DNA of 64,000 bases, from positions 1 through 64,000 of the forward strand of contig NW_027488884.1 in assembly GCF_050948215.1 (NCBI RefSeq). The letters are read 5' to 3'. The number at the start of each line of letters is the position of its first letter. The stretch's first letter is position 1. The notes beneath the pieces were generated by a model. That model was given only the letters and a program-made list of their open reading frames with translations, made no database searches and was not told the origin of the DNA. A program made the translations under genes and the position numbers. Shown here piece after piece: positions 26,554 through 40,559 of the stretch. This DNA comes from Halictus rubicundus. Lineage: Eukaryota > Arthropoda > Insecta > Hymenoptera > Halictidae.

Positions 26554-28464
26554 ATAGGATAGGATAGGATAGAGGATAGGATAGGATAGAGGAAAGGGTA
26601 GGATATAGGATAGGATCGGGGATTGGATAGGATAGAGGATTGGATAGGATAGAGGACAGGAGACGATAGAGGATAGGATAGGATAGAGGATAGGATAGAA
26701 TAGAGGATAGGATAGGATAGAGGATAGGATAGGAGAGAAGGATAGGATAGGATAGAGGATAGGATAGGATAGAGGATAGGATAGGATAGAGGATAGGATT
26801 GGATAGAGGATAGGATGGGATAGAGGATAGGATGGGATAGAGGATAGGATAGGATAGAGGATAGGGTAGGATAGAGGATATGATAGGATAGGCGATTGGA
26901 TCGGATACAGGATAGGATACGATAGAGGCTAGGATAGGATAGAGGATAGGATAGGATAGAGGAAAGGGTAGGATAGAGGATAGGATCGGGGATTGGATAG
27001 GATAGGGGATTGGATAGGATAGAGGACAGGAGACGATAGAGGATAGGATAGGATAGAGGATAGAATAGGATAGAGGATAGGATAGGATAGGGTATAGGAT
27101 AGGATAGAGGATAGGATAGGATAGAGGATAGGATAGGATAGAGGATAGGATAGGATAGTGGATAGGATAGGATAGAGGAAAGGGTAGGATAGAGGATAGG
27201 ATCGGGGAGTGGATAGGATAGGAGATTGGATAGGATAGAGGATAGGATACGATAGAGGATAGAATAGGATAGAGGATAGGGGATAGGATAGGGGATAGGA
27301 TACGATAGAGGATAGGATAGGATAGAGAATAGGATATAGGAATGGATAGGATAGAGGATAGGATACGATAGAGTATAGGTTAGGATAGGATAGAGAATAG
27401 GATAGGATAGATGATATTATAGAATAGAGGACATTATAGGACAGAGGAAACGATATTATAGAGGATAGCATAGGATAGAGGACAGGATCGGATAGAGGAT
27501 AGGATAGGGGATTGGATAGGATAGAGGATAGGATTCGATAGAGGACAGGATAGGATAGGATGGCGGAAAGGATAGGATAGAGTATAGAATAGGACAGAGG
27601 ATAAGATAGGATGGAGGATAGGATAAGTTAGAGGATAGGATAGGATAGAGGATTGGATAGGATAGAGGATACGATTGGATAGAGGATAGGATAGAGAATA
27701 GGATACGGTAGAGGACAGGATAGGATAGGATAGAGGATAGGATAGGATAGAGGATAGGATAGGATAGAGGATAGTATAGGATAGAGGATAGGATAGGATA
27801 GAGGATAGGATAGGATAGATGATAGGATAGGATAGAGGATAGGATAGGATAGAGGATAGGATAGGATAGAGGATAGGATCGGATAGAGGATAGGATAGGG
27901 GATTGGATAGGATAGAGGATAGGATTCGATAGAGGACAGGATAGGATATGATGGCGGAAAGGATAGGATAGAGTATAGAATAGGACAGAGGATAAGATAG
28001 GATAGAGGATAGGATAAGTTAGAGGATAGGATAGGATAGAGGATAGGATATAGGATTGGATAGGATAGAGGATACGATAGGATAGAGGATAGGTTAGAGA
28101 ATAGGATAGAATAGAGGATACGATAGGGGATTGGATCGGATACAGGATAGGATACGGTAGAGGATAGGATAGGATAGGATAGAGAATAGGATAGGATAGA
28201 TGATATTATAGGATAGAGGACAGGATAGGATAGAGGATAGGATAGCATAGAGGATAGGATAGGATAGAGGATAGGATAGGAGAGAAGGATAGGATAGGAT
28301 AGAGGAGAGGATACGATAGAGGATAGGATAGGATGGGATAGAGGATAGGATAGGATAGAGGAAAGGGTAGGATAGAGGATAGGATCGGGGATTGGATAGG
28401 ATAGGGGATTGGATAGGATAGAGGACAGGAGACGATAGAGGATAGGATAGGATAGAGGATAGGA
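26554..28464 (+). repeat. 2,360-bp duplication, copy 1
   Basis: ATAGGATAGAGGAAAGGG at 26,581 matches 28,941, TACGATAGAG at 27,301 matches 29,661, and AGGATCGGGG at 28,381 matches 30,741, all at 2,360 bp. Colinearity breaks near 28,464, where copy 1 has GGATTCGATAG and copy 2 has GGATAGAATAG. The copies differ by a few substitutions, for example GATATAGGAATGG here and GATATATGAATGG in copy 2. Confidence 0.83.
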
Positions 28465-28913
28465 TTCGATAGAGGACAGGATAGGATATGATGGCGGAAA
28501 GGATAGGATAGAGTATAGAATAGGACAGAGGATAAGATAGGATAGAGGATAGGATAAGTTAGAGGATAGGATAGGATAGAGGATAGGATATAGGATTGGA
28601 TAGGATAGAGGATACGATAGGATAGAGGATAGGATAGAGAATAGGATAGGATAGAGGATACGATAGGGGATTGGATCGGATACAGGATAGGATACGGTAG
28701 AGGATAGGATAGGATAGGATAGGATAGAGAATAGGATAGGATAGATGATATTATAGGATAGAGGACAGGATAGGATAGAGGATAGGATAGGATAGAGGAT
28801 AGGATAGGATAGAGGATAGGATGGGAGAGAAGGATAGGATAGGATAGAGGATAGGATAGGATAGAGGATAGGATAGGATAGAGGATAGGATAGGATAGAG
28901 GATAGGATAGGAT

Positions 28914-30824
28914 AGAGGATAGGATAGGATAGGATAGAGGATAGGATAGAGGAAAGGGTAGGATATAGGATAGGATCGGGGATTGGATAGGATAGAGGAT
29001 TGGATAGGATAGAGGACAGGAGACGATAGAGGATAGGATAGGATAGAGGATAGGATAGAATAGAGGATAGGATAGGATAGAGGATAGGATAGGAGAGAAG
29101 GATAGGATAGGATAGAGGATAGGATAGGATAGAGGATAGGATGGGATAGAGGATAGGATTGGATAGAGGATAGGATGGGATAGAGGATAGGATGGGATAG
29201 AGGATAGGATAGGATAGAGGATAGGGTAGGATAGAGGATATGATAGGATAGGCGATTGGATCGGATACAGGATAGGATACGATAGAGGCTAGGATAGGAT
29301 AGAGGATAGGATAGGATAGAGGAAAGGGTAGGATAGAGGATAGGATCGGGGATTGGATAGGATAGGGGATTGGATAGGATAGAGGACAGGAGACGATAGA
29401 GGATAGGATAGGATAGAGGATAGAATAGGATAGAGGATAGGATAGGATAGGGTATAGGATAGGATAGAGGATAGGATAGGATAGAGGATAGGATAGGATA
29501 GAGGATAGGATAGGATAGAGGATAGGATAGGATAGAGGAAAGGGTAGGATAGAGGATAGGATCGGGGAGTGGATAGGATAGGAGATTGGATAGGATAGAG
29601 GATAGGATACGATAGAGGATAGAATAGGATAGAGGATAGGGGATAGGATAGGGGATAGGATACGATAGAGGATAGGATAGGATAGAGAATAGGATATATG
29701 AATGGATAGGATAGAGGATAGGATACGATAGAGTATAGGTTAGGATAGGATAGAGAATAGGATAGGATAGATGATATTATAGAATAGAGGACATTATAGG
29801 ACAGAGCAAACGATATTATAGAGGATAGCATAGGATAGAGGACAGGATCGGATAGAGGATAGGATAGGGGATTGGATAGGATAGAGGATAGGATTCGATA
29901 GAGGACAGGATAGGATAGGATGGCGGAAAGGATAGGATAGAGTATAGAATAGGACAGAGGATAAGATAGGATAGAGGATAGGATAAGTTAGAGGATAGGA
30001 TAGGATAGAGGATTGGATAGGATAGAGGATACGATAGGATAGAGGATAGGATAGAGAATAGGATACGGTAGAGGATAGGATAGGATAGGATAGAGGATAG
30101 GATAGGATAGAGGATAGGATAGGATAGAGGATAGTATAGGATAGAGGATAGGATAGGATAGAGGATAGGATAGGATAGATGATAGGATAGGATAGAGGAT
30201 AGGATAGGATAGAGGATAGGATAGGATAGAGGTTAGGATCGGATAGAGGATAGGATAGGGGATTGGATAGGATAGAGGATAGGATTCGATAGAGGACAGG
30301 ATAGGATATGATGGCGGAAAGGATAGGATAGAGTATAGAATAGGACAGAGGATAAGATAGGATAGAGGATAGGATAAGTTAGAGGATAGGATAGGATAGA
30401 GGATAGGATATAGGATTGGATAGGATAGAGGATACGATAGGATAGAGGATAGGATAGAGAATAGGATAGGATAGAGGATACGATAGGGGATTGGATCGGA
30501 TACAGGATAGGATACGGTAGAGGATAGGATAGGATAGGATAGAGAATAGGATAGGATAGATGATATTATAGGATAGAGGACAGGATAGGATAGAGGATAG
30601 GATAGCATAGAGGATAGGATAGGATAGAGGATAGGATAGGAGAGAAGGATAGGATAGGATAGAGGATAGGATAGGATAGAGGATAGGATAGGATAGGATA
30701 GAGGATAGGATAGGATAGAGGAAAGGGTAGGATAGAGGATAGGATCGGGGATTGGATAGGATAGGGGATTGGATAGGATAGAGGACAGGAGACGATAGAG
30801 GATAGGATAGGATAGAGGATAGGA
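28914..30824 (+). repeat. 2,360-bp duplication, copy 2
   Basis: This is the partner of 26,554-28,464 at 2,360 bp. It carries private changes such as AGAGCAAACG near 29,806 where copy 1 has AGAGGAAACG. A further, shorter relative of part of the unit lies at 31,080-31,586 (offset 1,755 bp), showing a third, truncated amplification. Confidence 0.82.
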
Positions 30825-32074
30825 TAGAATAGTGGATAGGATAGGATAGAGGATAGGATAGGAGAGAAGGATAGGATAGGATAGAGGATAGGATAGGATA
30901 AAGGATAGGATAGGATAGAGGATAGGATTGGATAGAGGATAGGATGGGATAGAGGATAGGATGGGATAGAGGATAGGATAGGATAGAGGATAGGGTAGGA
31001 TAGAGGATATGATAGGATAGGCGATTGGATCGGATACAGGATAGGATACGATAGAGGCTAGGATAGGATAGAGGATAGGTTAGGATAGAGGAAAGGGTAG
31101 GATAGAGGATAGGATCGGGGATTGGATAGGATAGGGGATTGGATAGGATAGAGGACAGGAGACGATAGAGGATAGGATAGGATAGAGGATAGAATAGGAT
31201 AGAGGATAGGATAGGATAGGGTATAGGATAGGATAGGATAGAGGATAGGATAGGATAGAGGATAGGATAGGATAGAGGATAGGATAGGATAGAGGAAAGG
31301 GTAGGATAGAGGATAGGATCGGGGAGTGGATAGGATAGGAGATTGGATAGGATAGAGGATAGGATACGATAGAGGATAGAATAGGATAGAGGATAGGATA
31401 GGATAGGGGATAGGATACGATAGAGGATAGGATAGGATAGAGAATAGGATATAGGATTGGATAGGATAGAGGATAGGATACGATAGAGTATAGGTTAGGA
31501 TAGGATAGAGAATAGGATAGGATAGATGATATTATAGAATAGAGGACATTATAGGACAGAGGAAACGATATTATAGAGGATAGCATAGGATAGAGGACAG
31601 GATCGGATAGAGGATAGGATAGGGGATTGGATAGGATAGAGGATAGGATTCGATAGAGGACAGGATAGGATAGGATGGCGGAAAGGATAGGATAGAGTAT
31701 AGAATAGGACAGAGGATAAGATAGGATAGAGGATAGGATAAGTTAGAGGATAGGATTGGATAGAGGATTGGATAGGATAGAGGATACGATAGGATAGAGG
31801 ATAGGATAGAGAATAGGATACGGTAGAGGATAGGATAGGATAGGATAGAGGATAGGATAGGATAGAGGATAGGATAGGATAGAGGATAGTATAGGATAGA
31901 GGATAGGATAGGATAGAGGATAGGATAGGATAGAGGATAGGATAGGATAGAGGATAGGATAGGATAGAGGATAGGATAGGATAGAGGATAGGATAGGATA
32001 GAGGATATTATAGGAAAGGGGATAGGATATGATAGAGGATACGATATTATAGAGGATAGGATAGGATAGAGGAT

Positions 32075-33925
32075 AGGATAGGATAGAGGATACGGGATTA
32101 GATAGGATAGAGGATAGGATAGAGGATAGGATAGGATAGATGATATTGCAGGATAGAGGACAGCATAGGATAGAGGATAGGATAGGATAGCGGATTGGAT
32201 AGGATAGAGGATAGGATAGAGAATAGGATAGGATAGAGGATAGGATAGGGGATTGAATCGGATACAGGATAGGAGACGGATGAGGATAGGATAGGATAGG
32301 ATAGATAATATTGCAGGATAGAGGACAGGATAGGATAAAGGATAGGATAGGATATAGAATAGGATAGGAAAGACGATAGGATAGGATAGAGAATGGGATA
32401 GGATAGAGGATAGGATAGGATAGAGGATAGCACAGACAATAGGATAGGATAGAGGATAGGATAGGAGATTGGATAGGATACAGGCTAGGAGACGATATAG
32501 AATAGGATAGGATAGATGGTATTATAGGAAAGAGGATACGATATAATAGACGATAGGATAGGATAGAGGATAGAGGATTGAGGATAGGATTGGCGAGAGG
32601 ATAGGATATGATAGAGGATACGATATTATAGAGAATAGGATAGGATGGAGGATCGGATAGGATAGGATAGAGGATAGGATAGGGGAAAGGATAGGATAGA
32701 GGATAGAATATGATAGAGGATACGATATTATAGAGCATAGGATAGGATAGAAGATAGGATGGGATAGAGGTTAGGTTAGGATAGAGGGTAGGATAGGATA
32801 GAGGACGGGATAGGTTAGAGGATAGGATAGGGGATTGGATAGGATAGAGGATAGGAGAAGATAGAGGATAGGATAGGGGATTGAATAGGAAAGAGGACAG
32901 GAGACGATAGAAGGTAGGTTAGGATAGAGGATAGGATAGGATACAGGATAGGATAGGATAGAGAATACGAAAGGATAGAGGATAGAATAGGATAGAGGAC
33001 AGGATAGGATAGAGGATAGGATAGGATAGAGGATAGGATAGGATAGGTGATAGGATAGGATAGAGGATAGGGGATTGGATAGGATAGAGAATTGGATATA
33101 ATACAGGATATGATAGGATAGAGGATAGGATAGGATTGAGGATAGGATAGGATAGAGGATAGGATAGGATAGAGGATAGGAGAGGATAGAGGATAGGATA
33201 GCATAGAGGATAGGATAGAGGATAGGATAGAGGATTGGATAGGATACAGGATATGAGACGATAGAGGATAGGATAGGATAGAGGATAGGATAGGGGATTG
33301 GATAGAAAAGAGGATAGGATAGGATAAATGATAGGATAGGATAGAGGATAGGATAAAGGATAGGATAGAGGATGGGATAGGATAGAGGATACGATAGGAT
33401 AGAGGATAGGATAGAGAATAGGATAGGATAGATTATATTATAGGATAGAGGACAGGATCGGATAGAGGATAGGATAGGGGATTGGATAGGATAGAGGATA
33501 GGATTCGATAGAGGACAGGATAGGATAGGATGGCGGAAAGGATAGGATAGAGTATAGAATAGGACAGAGGATAAGATAGGATAGAGGATAGGATAAGTTA
33601 GAGGATAGGATTGGATAGAGGATTGGATAGGATAGAGGATACGATAGGATAGAGGATAGGATAGAGAATAGGATACGGTAGAGGATAGGATAGGATAGGA
33701 TAGAGGATAGGATAGGATAGAGGATAGGATAGGATAGAGGATAGTATAGGATAGAGGATAGGATAGGATAGAGGATAGGATAGGATAGAGGATAGGATAG
33801 GATAGAGGATAGGATAGGATAGAGGATAGGATAGGATAGAGGATATTATAGGAAAGGGGATAGGATATGATAGAGGATACGATATTATAGAGGATAGGAT
33901 AGGATAGAGGATAGGATAGGATAGA
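32075..33925 (+). repeat. 1.8-kb duplication, about 4.9-5.0-kb offset, left copy
   Basis: Offsets to the right copy step from 4,973 (TACGGGATTAG at 32,091/37,064) to 4,985 (TGATATTGCA at 32,141/37,126), then 4,910 (GGATAGGTGA at 33,041/37,951; GGATATTATAGG at 33,841/38,751). The first step is exactly one 12-bp unit. The second is a 75-bp difference near 33,000, where this copy has extra units including GAATACGAAAGG. Confidence 0.82.
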
Positions 33926-33949
33926 GGATAGGATACGATAGAGGATACG

Positions 33950-35148
33950 ATAGGATAGAGAAAAGGTTAGGATAGATGATGTTATAGGATACAGGATAGG
34001 ATAGGATAGAAGATACGATATTATAGATGATAGCATAGGATCGAGTATTGGATAGCATAGAGAATAGGACGGGATAGAGGATAGGATACGATAGAGGATA
34101 GGATAGGATAGAGGATTGGATAGGATAGAGGATACTATAGGATTGAGGATAGGATAAAGAATAGGATAGGATAGAGGATAGGAGACGATAGAGCATAGGA
34201 GACGATAGAGGATAGGATTGAGGATAGGATAGAGGATATTATAGGATAGAGAATAGGATAGGATAGCGGATAGGATAGGATGGAGTATAGCATAGAATTG
34301 AGGATAGCATAGGATTGAGGATAGGATGGGATAGAGGATAGGATAGAGGATAGAATAGGACAGATGATATTATAGGATAGAGGATAGGATAGGATGGAGG
34401 ATAGGATAGGATAGATGATAAGATAGGATAGCGGAATGGATAGGGTGGAGTATAGGATAGGATAGAGGATAGGATAGGATAGAGAATAGGATAGGATAAA
34501 GAATAGGATAGGATAGATGATATTATAGGATAGAGGATAGAATATGGTTGAGGATACGATATTATAGAGGATAGGATAGAGTAGAGGATAGGATGGGATA
34601 GAGGATAGGATAGGATAGAGGATAGGATAGGATAGAGGAAAGGATAGGATAGAGGATAGGATAGGATAGAGGATATTATAGGAAAGGGGATAGGATATGA
34701 TAGAGGATAAGATATTATAGAGGATAGGATAGGATAGAGGATAGGATAGGATAGAGGATACGATAGGATAGAGAAAAGGTTAGGATAGATGATGGTATAG
34801 GATACAGGATAGGATAGGATAGAAGATACGATATTATAGATGATAGCATAGGATCGAGTATTGGATAGCATAGAGAATAGGACGGGATAGAGGATAGGAT
34901 ACGATAGAGGATAGGATAGGATAGAGGATTGGATAGGATAGAGGATACTATAGGATTGAGGATAGGATAAAGAATAGGATAGGATAGAGGATAGGAGACG
35001 ATAGAGCATAGGAGACGATAGAGGATAGGATAGAGGATAGGATAGAGGATATTATAGGATAGAGAATAGGATAGGATAGCGGATAGGATAGGATGGAGTA
35101 GAGCATAGAATTGAGGATAGCATAGGATTGAGGATAGGATGGGATAGA
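33950..35148 (+). repeat. 813-bp spaced local duplication
   Basis: AAAAGGTTAGG at 33,961 and 34,774, followed in both by GATCGAGTATTGG and AATAGGACGGG, gives an 813-bp offset. Homology covers about 33,950-34,335 and 34,763-35,148. The copies differ by single bases (GATGTTATAGG near 33,978, GATGGTATAGG near 34,791). Confidence 0.78.
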
Positions 35149-37047
35149 TGATAAGATAGGATAGCGGAAAGGGTAGGGTGGAGTATAGGATAGGATAGAG
35201 GATAGGATAGGATAGAGAATAGGATAGGATAGGGAATAGGATAGGGTAGATGATATTATTGGATACAGGATAGGATATGATAGAGGATACGATATTATAG
35301 AGGATAGGGTAGGATAGAGGATCGGATAGGATAGAGGATTGGATAGGATAGAGGATAGTATACGATAGAGGATAGGATAGGATTGAAGATACGATATGAT
35401 AGAGGACAGGATAGGATACAGGATACACGATATTATAGATGATAGAATAGGATCGAGTATTGGATAGGATAGAGAATAGGATAGGGGATTGGATAGGATA
35501 GAGGATAGGATAGGATAGAGGATAGGATAGGATAGAGGATTGGATAGGATAGAGGATACGATAGGATAGAGGATAGGATAGGATAGCGGATAGGATAGGA
35601 TGGAGTATAGAATAGAATTGAGGATAGGATAGGATAGAATATAGGATAGGATAAAGAATATTATAGGATAGATGATATTATAGGATAGAGGATAGAATAG
35701 GATAGAGGATAGGAGACGATAGAGGATAGGATTGGATAGAGAATAGGATAGAGGATAGGATAGGGGATTGGATAGCATAGAGGATATTATAGGATAGAGG
35801 ATATGATAAGATAGCGGATATGATAGGATGGAGTATAGAATAGAATTGAGGATAGGATAGGATAGAGGATAGATTAGGATAGAGGATAGGATCGGATAGA
35901 GGATAGGATAGGATAGATGATAGGGTCGGATAGAGGATAGGATAGGGGATTGGATACGATAGACGATAGGATAGGATAGAGGATTGGATAGGATAGAGGA
36001 TAGGATAGGATAGCGGAAAGGATAGGATAGAGTATAGAATAGGATAGGGAATAGGATAGGGTAGATGATATTATTGGATAGAGGATAGGATGTGATACAG
36101 GATACGATATTATAGAGGATAGGATAGGATAGAGGATAGGATAGGATAGAGGATCGGATTGGATAGAGGATTGGATAGGATAGAGGATAGGATACGATAG
36201 AGGATAGGATAGGATTGAGGATACGATAGGATAGAGGACAGGATAGGATACAGGATACGATATTATAGAGGATAGGATAGGATAGAGAAGAAGATAGGAT
36301 AGATGATGTTATAGGATAGATGATAGGATAGGATAGAGGATACGATATTATAGATGATAGAATAGGATCGAGTATTGGATAGGATAGAGAATAGGATAGA
36401 GGATTGGACAGGATAGAGGATAGGATAGGATAGAGGATAGGATAGGATAGAGGATTGGATAGGATTGAGGATACGATAGGATAGAGGATAGGATAGAGAG
36501 TAGGATAGGATAGAGGATAGGAGACGATAGAGGATAGGATTGGATAGAGAATAGGATAGAGGATAGGATAGGGGATTGGATAGGATAGAGGATATTATAG
36601 GATAGAGGATATGATAAGATAGCGGATAGGATAGGATGGAGTATAGAATACAATTGAGGATAGGATAGGATAGAATATAGGATAGGATAAAGAATAGGAT
36701 ATGATAGATGATATTAAAGGATAGAGGATAGAATATGATTGAGGATACGATATTATAGAGGATAGGATAGAATAGAGGATAGGATGGGATAGAGGATAGG
36801 GTAGGATAGAGGGTAGGATAGGATAGAGGGCAGGATAGGTTAGAGGACAGGATAGGGGATTGGATAGGATAGAGGATAGGAGACGATAGAGGATAGGATA
36901 GGGGATTGAATAGGAAAGAGGACAGGAGACGATAGAAGGTAGGTTAGGATAGAGGATAGGATAGGATAGGATAGAGGATAGGAAAGGATAAAGGATATAA
37001 AGGGATAGGGGATAGGATAGGATAGAGGATATGATAAGATAGGTGAT

Positions 37048-38835
37048 AGGATAGGATAGAGGATACGGGATTAGATAGGATAGAGGATAGGATAGAGGAT
37101 AGGATAGAGGATAGGATAGGATAGATGATATTGCAGGATAGAGGACAGCATAGGATAGAGGATAGGATAGGATAGCGGATTGGATAGGATAGAGGATAGG
37201 ATAGAGAATAGGATAGGATAGAGGATAGGATAGGGGATTGAATCGGATACAGGATATTAGACGGATGAGGATAGGATAGGATAGGATAGATGATATTGCA
37301 GGATAGAGGACAGGATAGGATAAAGGATAGGATAGGATATAGAATAGGATAGGAAAGACGATAGGATAGGATAGAGAATGGGATAGGATAGAGGATAGGA
37401 TAGGATAGAGGATAGCACAGACAATAGGATAGGATAGAGGATAGGATAGGAGATTGGATAGGATACAGGCTAGGAGACGATATAGAATAGGATAGGATAG
37501 ATGGTATTATAGGAAAGAGGATACGATATAATAGACGATAGGATAGGATAGAGGATAGAGGATTGAGGATAGGATTGGAGAGAGGATAGGATATGATAGA
37601 GGATACGATATTATAGAGAATAGGATAGGATGGAGGATCGGATAGGATAGGATAGAGGATAGGATAGGGGATAGGATAGGATAGAGGATAGAATATGATA
37701 GAGGATACGATATTATATAGCATAGGATAGGATAGAAGATAGGATGGGATAGAGGTTAGGTTAGGATAGAGGGTAGGATAGGATAGAGGACGGGATAGGT
37801 TAGAGGATAGGATAGGGGATTGGATAGGATAGAGGATAGGAGAAGATAGAGGATAGGATAGGGGATTGAATAGGAAAGAGGACAGGAGACGATAGAAGGT
37901 AGGTTAGGATAGAGGATAGGATAGGATACAGGATAGGATAGGATAGGATAGGATAGGTGATAGGATAGGATAGAGGATAGGGGATTGGATAGGATAGAGA
38001 ATTGGATATAATACAGGATATGATAGGATAGAGGATAGGATAGGATTGAGGATAGGATAGGATAGAGGATAGGATAGGATAGAGGATAGGAGAGGATAGA
38101 GGATAGGATAGCATAGAGGATAGGATAGAGGATAGGATAGAGGATTGGATAGGATACAGGATATGAGACGATAGAGGATAGGATAGGATAGAGGATAGGA
38201 TAGGGGATTGGATAGAAAAGAGGATAGGATAGGATAAATGATAGGATAGGATAGAGGATAGGATAAAGGATAGGATAGAGGATGGGATACGATAGAGGAT
38301 ACGATAGGATAGAGGATAGGATAGAGAATAGGATAGGATAGATTATATTATAGGATAGTGGACAGGATCGGATAGAGGATAGGATAGGGGATTGGATAGG
38401 ATAGAGGATAGGATTCGATAGAGGACAGGATAGGATAGGATGGCGGAAAGGATAGGATAGAGTATAGAATAGGACAGAGGATAGGATAGGATAGAGGATA
38501 GGATAAGTTAGAGGATAGGATTGGATAGAGGATTGGATAGGATAGAGGATACGATAGGATAGACGATAGGATAGAGAATAGGATACGGTAGAGGATAGGA
38601 TAGGATAGGATAGAGGATAGGATAGGATAGAGGATAGGATAGGATAGAGGATAGTATAGGATAGAGGATAGGATAGGATAGAGGATAGGATAGGATAGAG
38701 GATAGGATAGGATAGAGGATAGGATAGGATAGAGGATAGGATAGGATAGAGGATATTATAGGAAAGGGGATAGGATATGATAGAGGATACGATATTATAG
38801 AGGATAGGATAGGATAGAGGATAGGATAGGATAGA
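37048..38835 (+). repeat. 1.8-kb duplication, about 4.9-5.0-kb offset, right copy
   Basis: This is the partner of 32,075-33,925. Relative to the left copy it has one extra 12-bp unit near 37,090 and lacks 75 bp near 37,935. Colinearity ends after the GGAAAGGGGATAGG marker, at about 38,835. The embedded domain II piece (GGCGGAAAGG near 38,443) was copied with it. Confidence 0.82.
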
Positions 38836-38979
38836 GGATAGGATAGGATAGAGGATAGGATAGGATAGAGGATATGATAGGATAGAGTATGGGATAGGGA
38901 AGAGGATGGGATAGGATAGAGAATAGCGTAGGATAGATGATATTATAGGATAGAGGGTAGGATAGGATAGAGGATAGGA

Positions 38980-40125
38980 TAGGATAGAGGATAGGATAGG
39001 ATAGAGGATAGGATAGGATTGAGGATAGGATAGGATAGAAGATCGGATAGGATATAGGATAGGATAGGATAGAGGATAGGATAGGATAGAGGATAGGATA
39101 GGATAGAGGATAGGATAGGATAGAGGATAAGATATTATAGAGGATAGGATAGGGTAGAGGATAGGATAGGATAGAGGATAGGATAGGATAGACGATAGGA
39201 TAGGATAGAGGATAGGATATGATAGAGGATAGGATAGGATAGAGTATAGGATAGGATAGAGGATAGGATAGGATATAGGATAGGATGGGATAGAGGATAG
39301 GATAGGATAGAGGATAGGGTAGGATAGAGGATAGGATAGGATAGGGGATTGGATCGGATACAGGATAGGATACGATAGAGGATAGGATAGGATAGAGGAT
39401 AGGATAGGATAGAGGGTAGGACACGATAGAGGATAGGATAGGATAGAGGATAGGATAGAGGATAGGATAGAGGATAGGATAGAGGATAGGATAGAGGATA
39501 CGATAGGATAGAGGATAGGATAGAGGATAGGATAGGATAGAGGATAGGATAGGATAGAGGATAAGATATTATAGAGGATAGGATAGGGTAGAGGATAGGA
39601 TAGGATAGAGGATAGGAGAGGATAGAGGATAGGATAGGATACAGGATAGGATAGGATAGAGGATAGGAAATGATAGAGGATAGGATAGGATAGAGGATAG
39701 GATAAAGGATTGGATAGGATAGAGGGTAGGATAGGATAGAGGATAGGATAGGATAGAGGATAGGATAGGATAGAGGATAGGATAGGATTGAGGATAGGAT
39801 AGGATAGAAGATCGGATAGGATATAGGATAGGATAGGATAGAGGATAGGATAGGATAGAGGATAGGATAGGATAGAGGATAGGATAGGATAGACGATAGG
39901 ATAGGATAGAGGATAGGATATGATAGAGGATAGGATAGGATAGAGTATAGGATAGGATAGAGGATAGGATAGGATATAGGATAGGATGGGATAGAGGATA
40001 GGATAGGATAGAGGATAGGGTAGGATAGAGGATAGGAAAGGATAGGGGATTGGATCGGATACAGGATAGGATACGATAGAGGATAGGATAGGATAGAGGA
40101 TAGGATAGGATAGAGGATAGGACAC
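38980..40125 (+). repeat. 701-bp spaced local duplication
   Basis: AGAGTATAGG at 39,241 and 39,942, followed in both by GGATATAGGATAGG and GGATGGGATAG, gives a 701-bp offset. The matched segments are about 38,980-39,424 and 39,681-40,125. A third, partial relative lies about 375 bp further on (GATAGACGATAGG near 39,890 and 40,265). Confidence 0.75.
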
Positions 40126-40559
40126 GATAGAGGATAGGATAGGATAGAGGATAGGATAGAGGATAGGATAGAGGATGGGATAGGATAGAGGATACGATAG
40201 GATAGAGGATAGGACAGAGGATAGGATAGGATAGAGGATAGGATAGGATAGAGGATAGGATAGGATAGACGATAGGATAGGATAGAGGATAGGATATGAT
40301 AGATGATAGGATAGGATAGAGTATAGGATAGGATAGAGGATAGGATAGGATATAGGATAGGATGGGATAGAGGATAGGATAGTATAGAGGATAGGGTAGG
40401 ATAGAGGATAGGATAGGAAAGAGGATAGGATAGGATAGTGGATAGGATAGGATGGAGTATAGGATAGGATAGAGTATGGGATAGGGAAGAGGATGGGATA
40501 GGATAGAGAATAGCGTACGATAGATGATATTATAGGATAGAGGATAGGATAGGATAGAG

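Larger units (their letters stand above)
15480..32050 (+). repeat. Satellite domain II, main segment
   Basis: The recurrent marker series is CGGAAAGG (for example 16,164, 16,874, near 17,559, 21,150, 27,950 and 30,310), GATAAGTTAGAGG, GGATTGGATCGGATAC followed by GGATACGGTAGAGG, GAGGCTAGG (18,843, 22,434, 24,573, near 25,659), and GGGGAGTGGATAGG followed by GGAGATTGG. The order of markers is conserved within copies at 710, 733, 3,592, 2,139 and 2,360 bp. There is no gene content. Confidence 0.82.

Noticed and set aside
37756..40125. 789-codon minus-strand reading frame starting at GTG (complement of 40,123-40,125).
   Set aside because: It is a satellite-derived open frame. The repeat complement cannot form stops, the same peptide period appears in all frames, the start is a chance GTG in a variant unit, and there is no domain or composition change at its ends.
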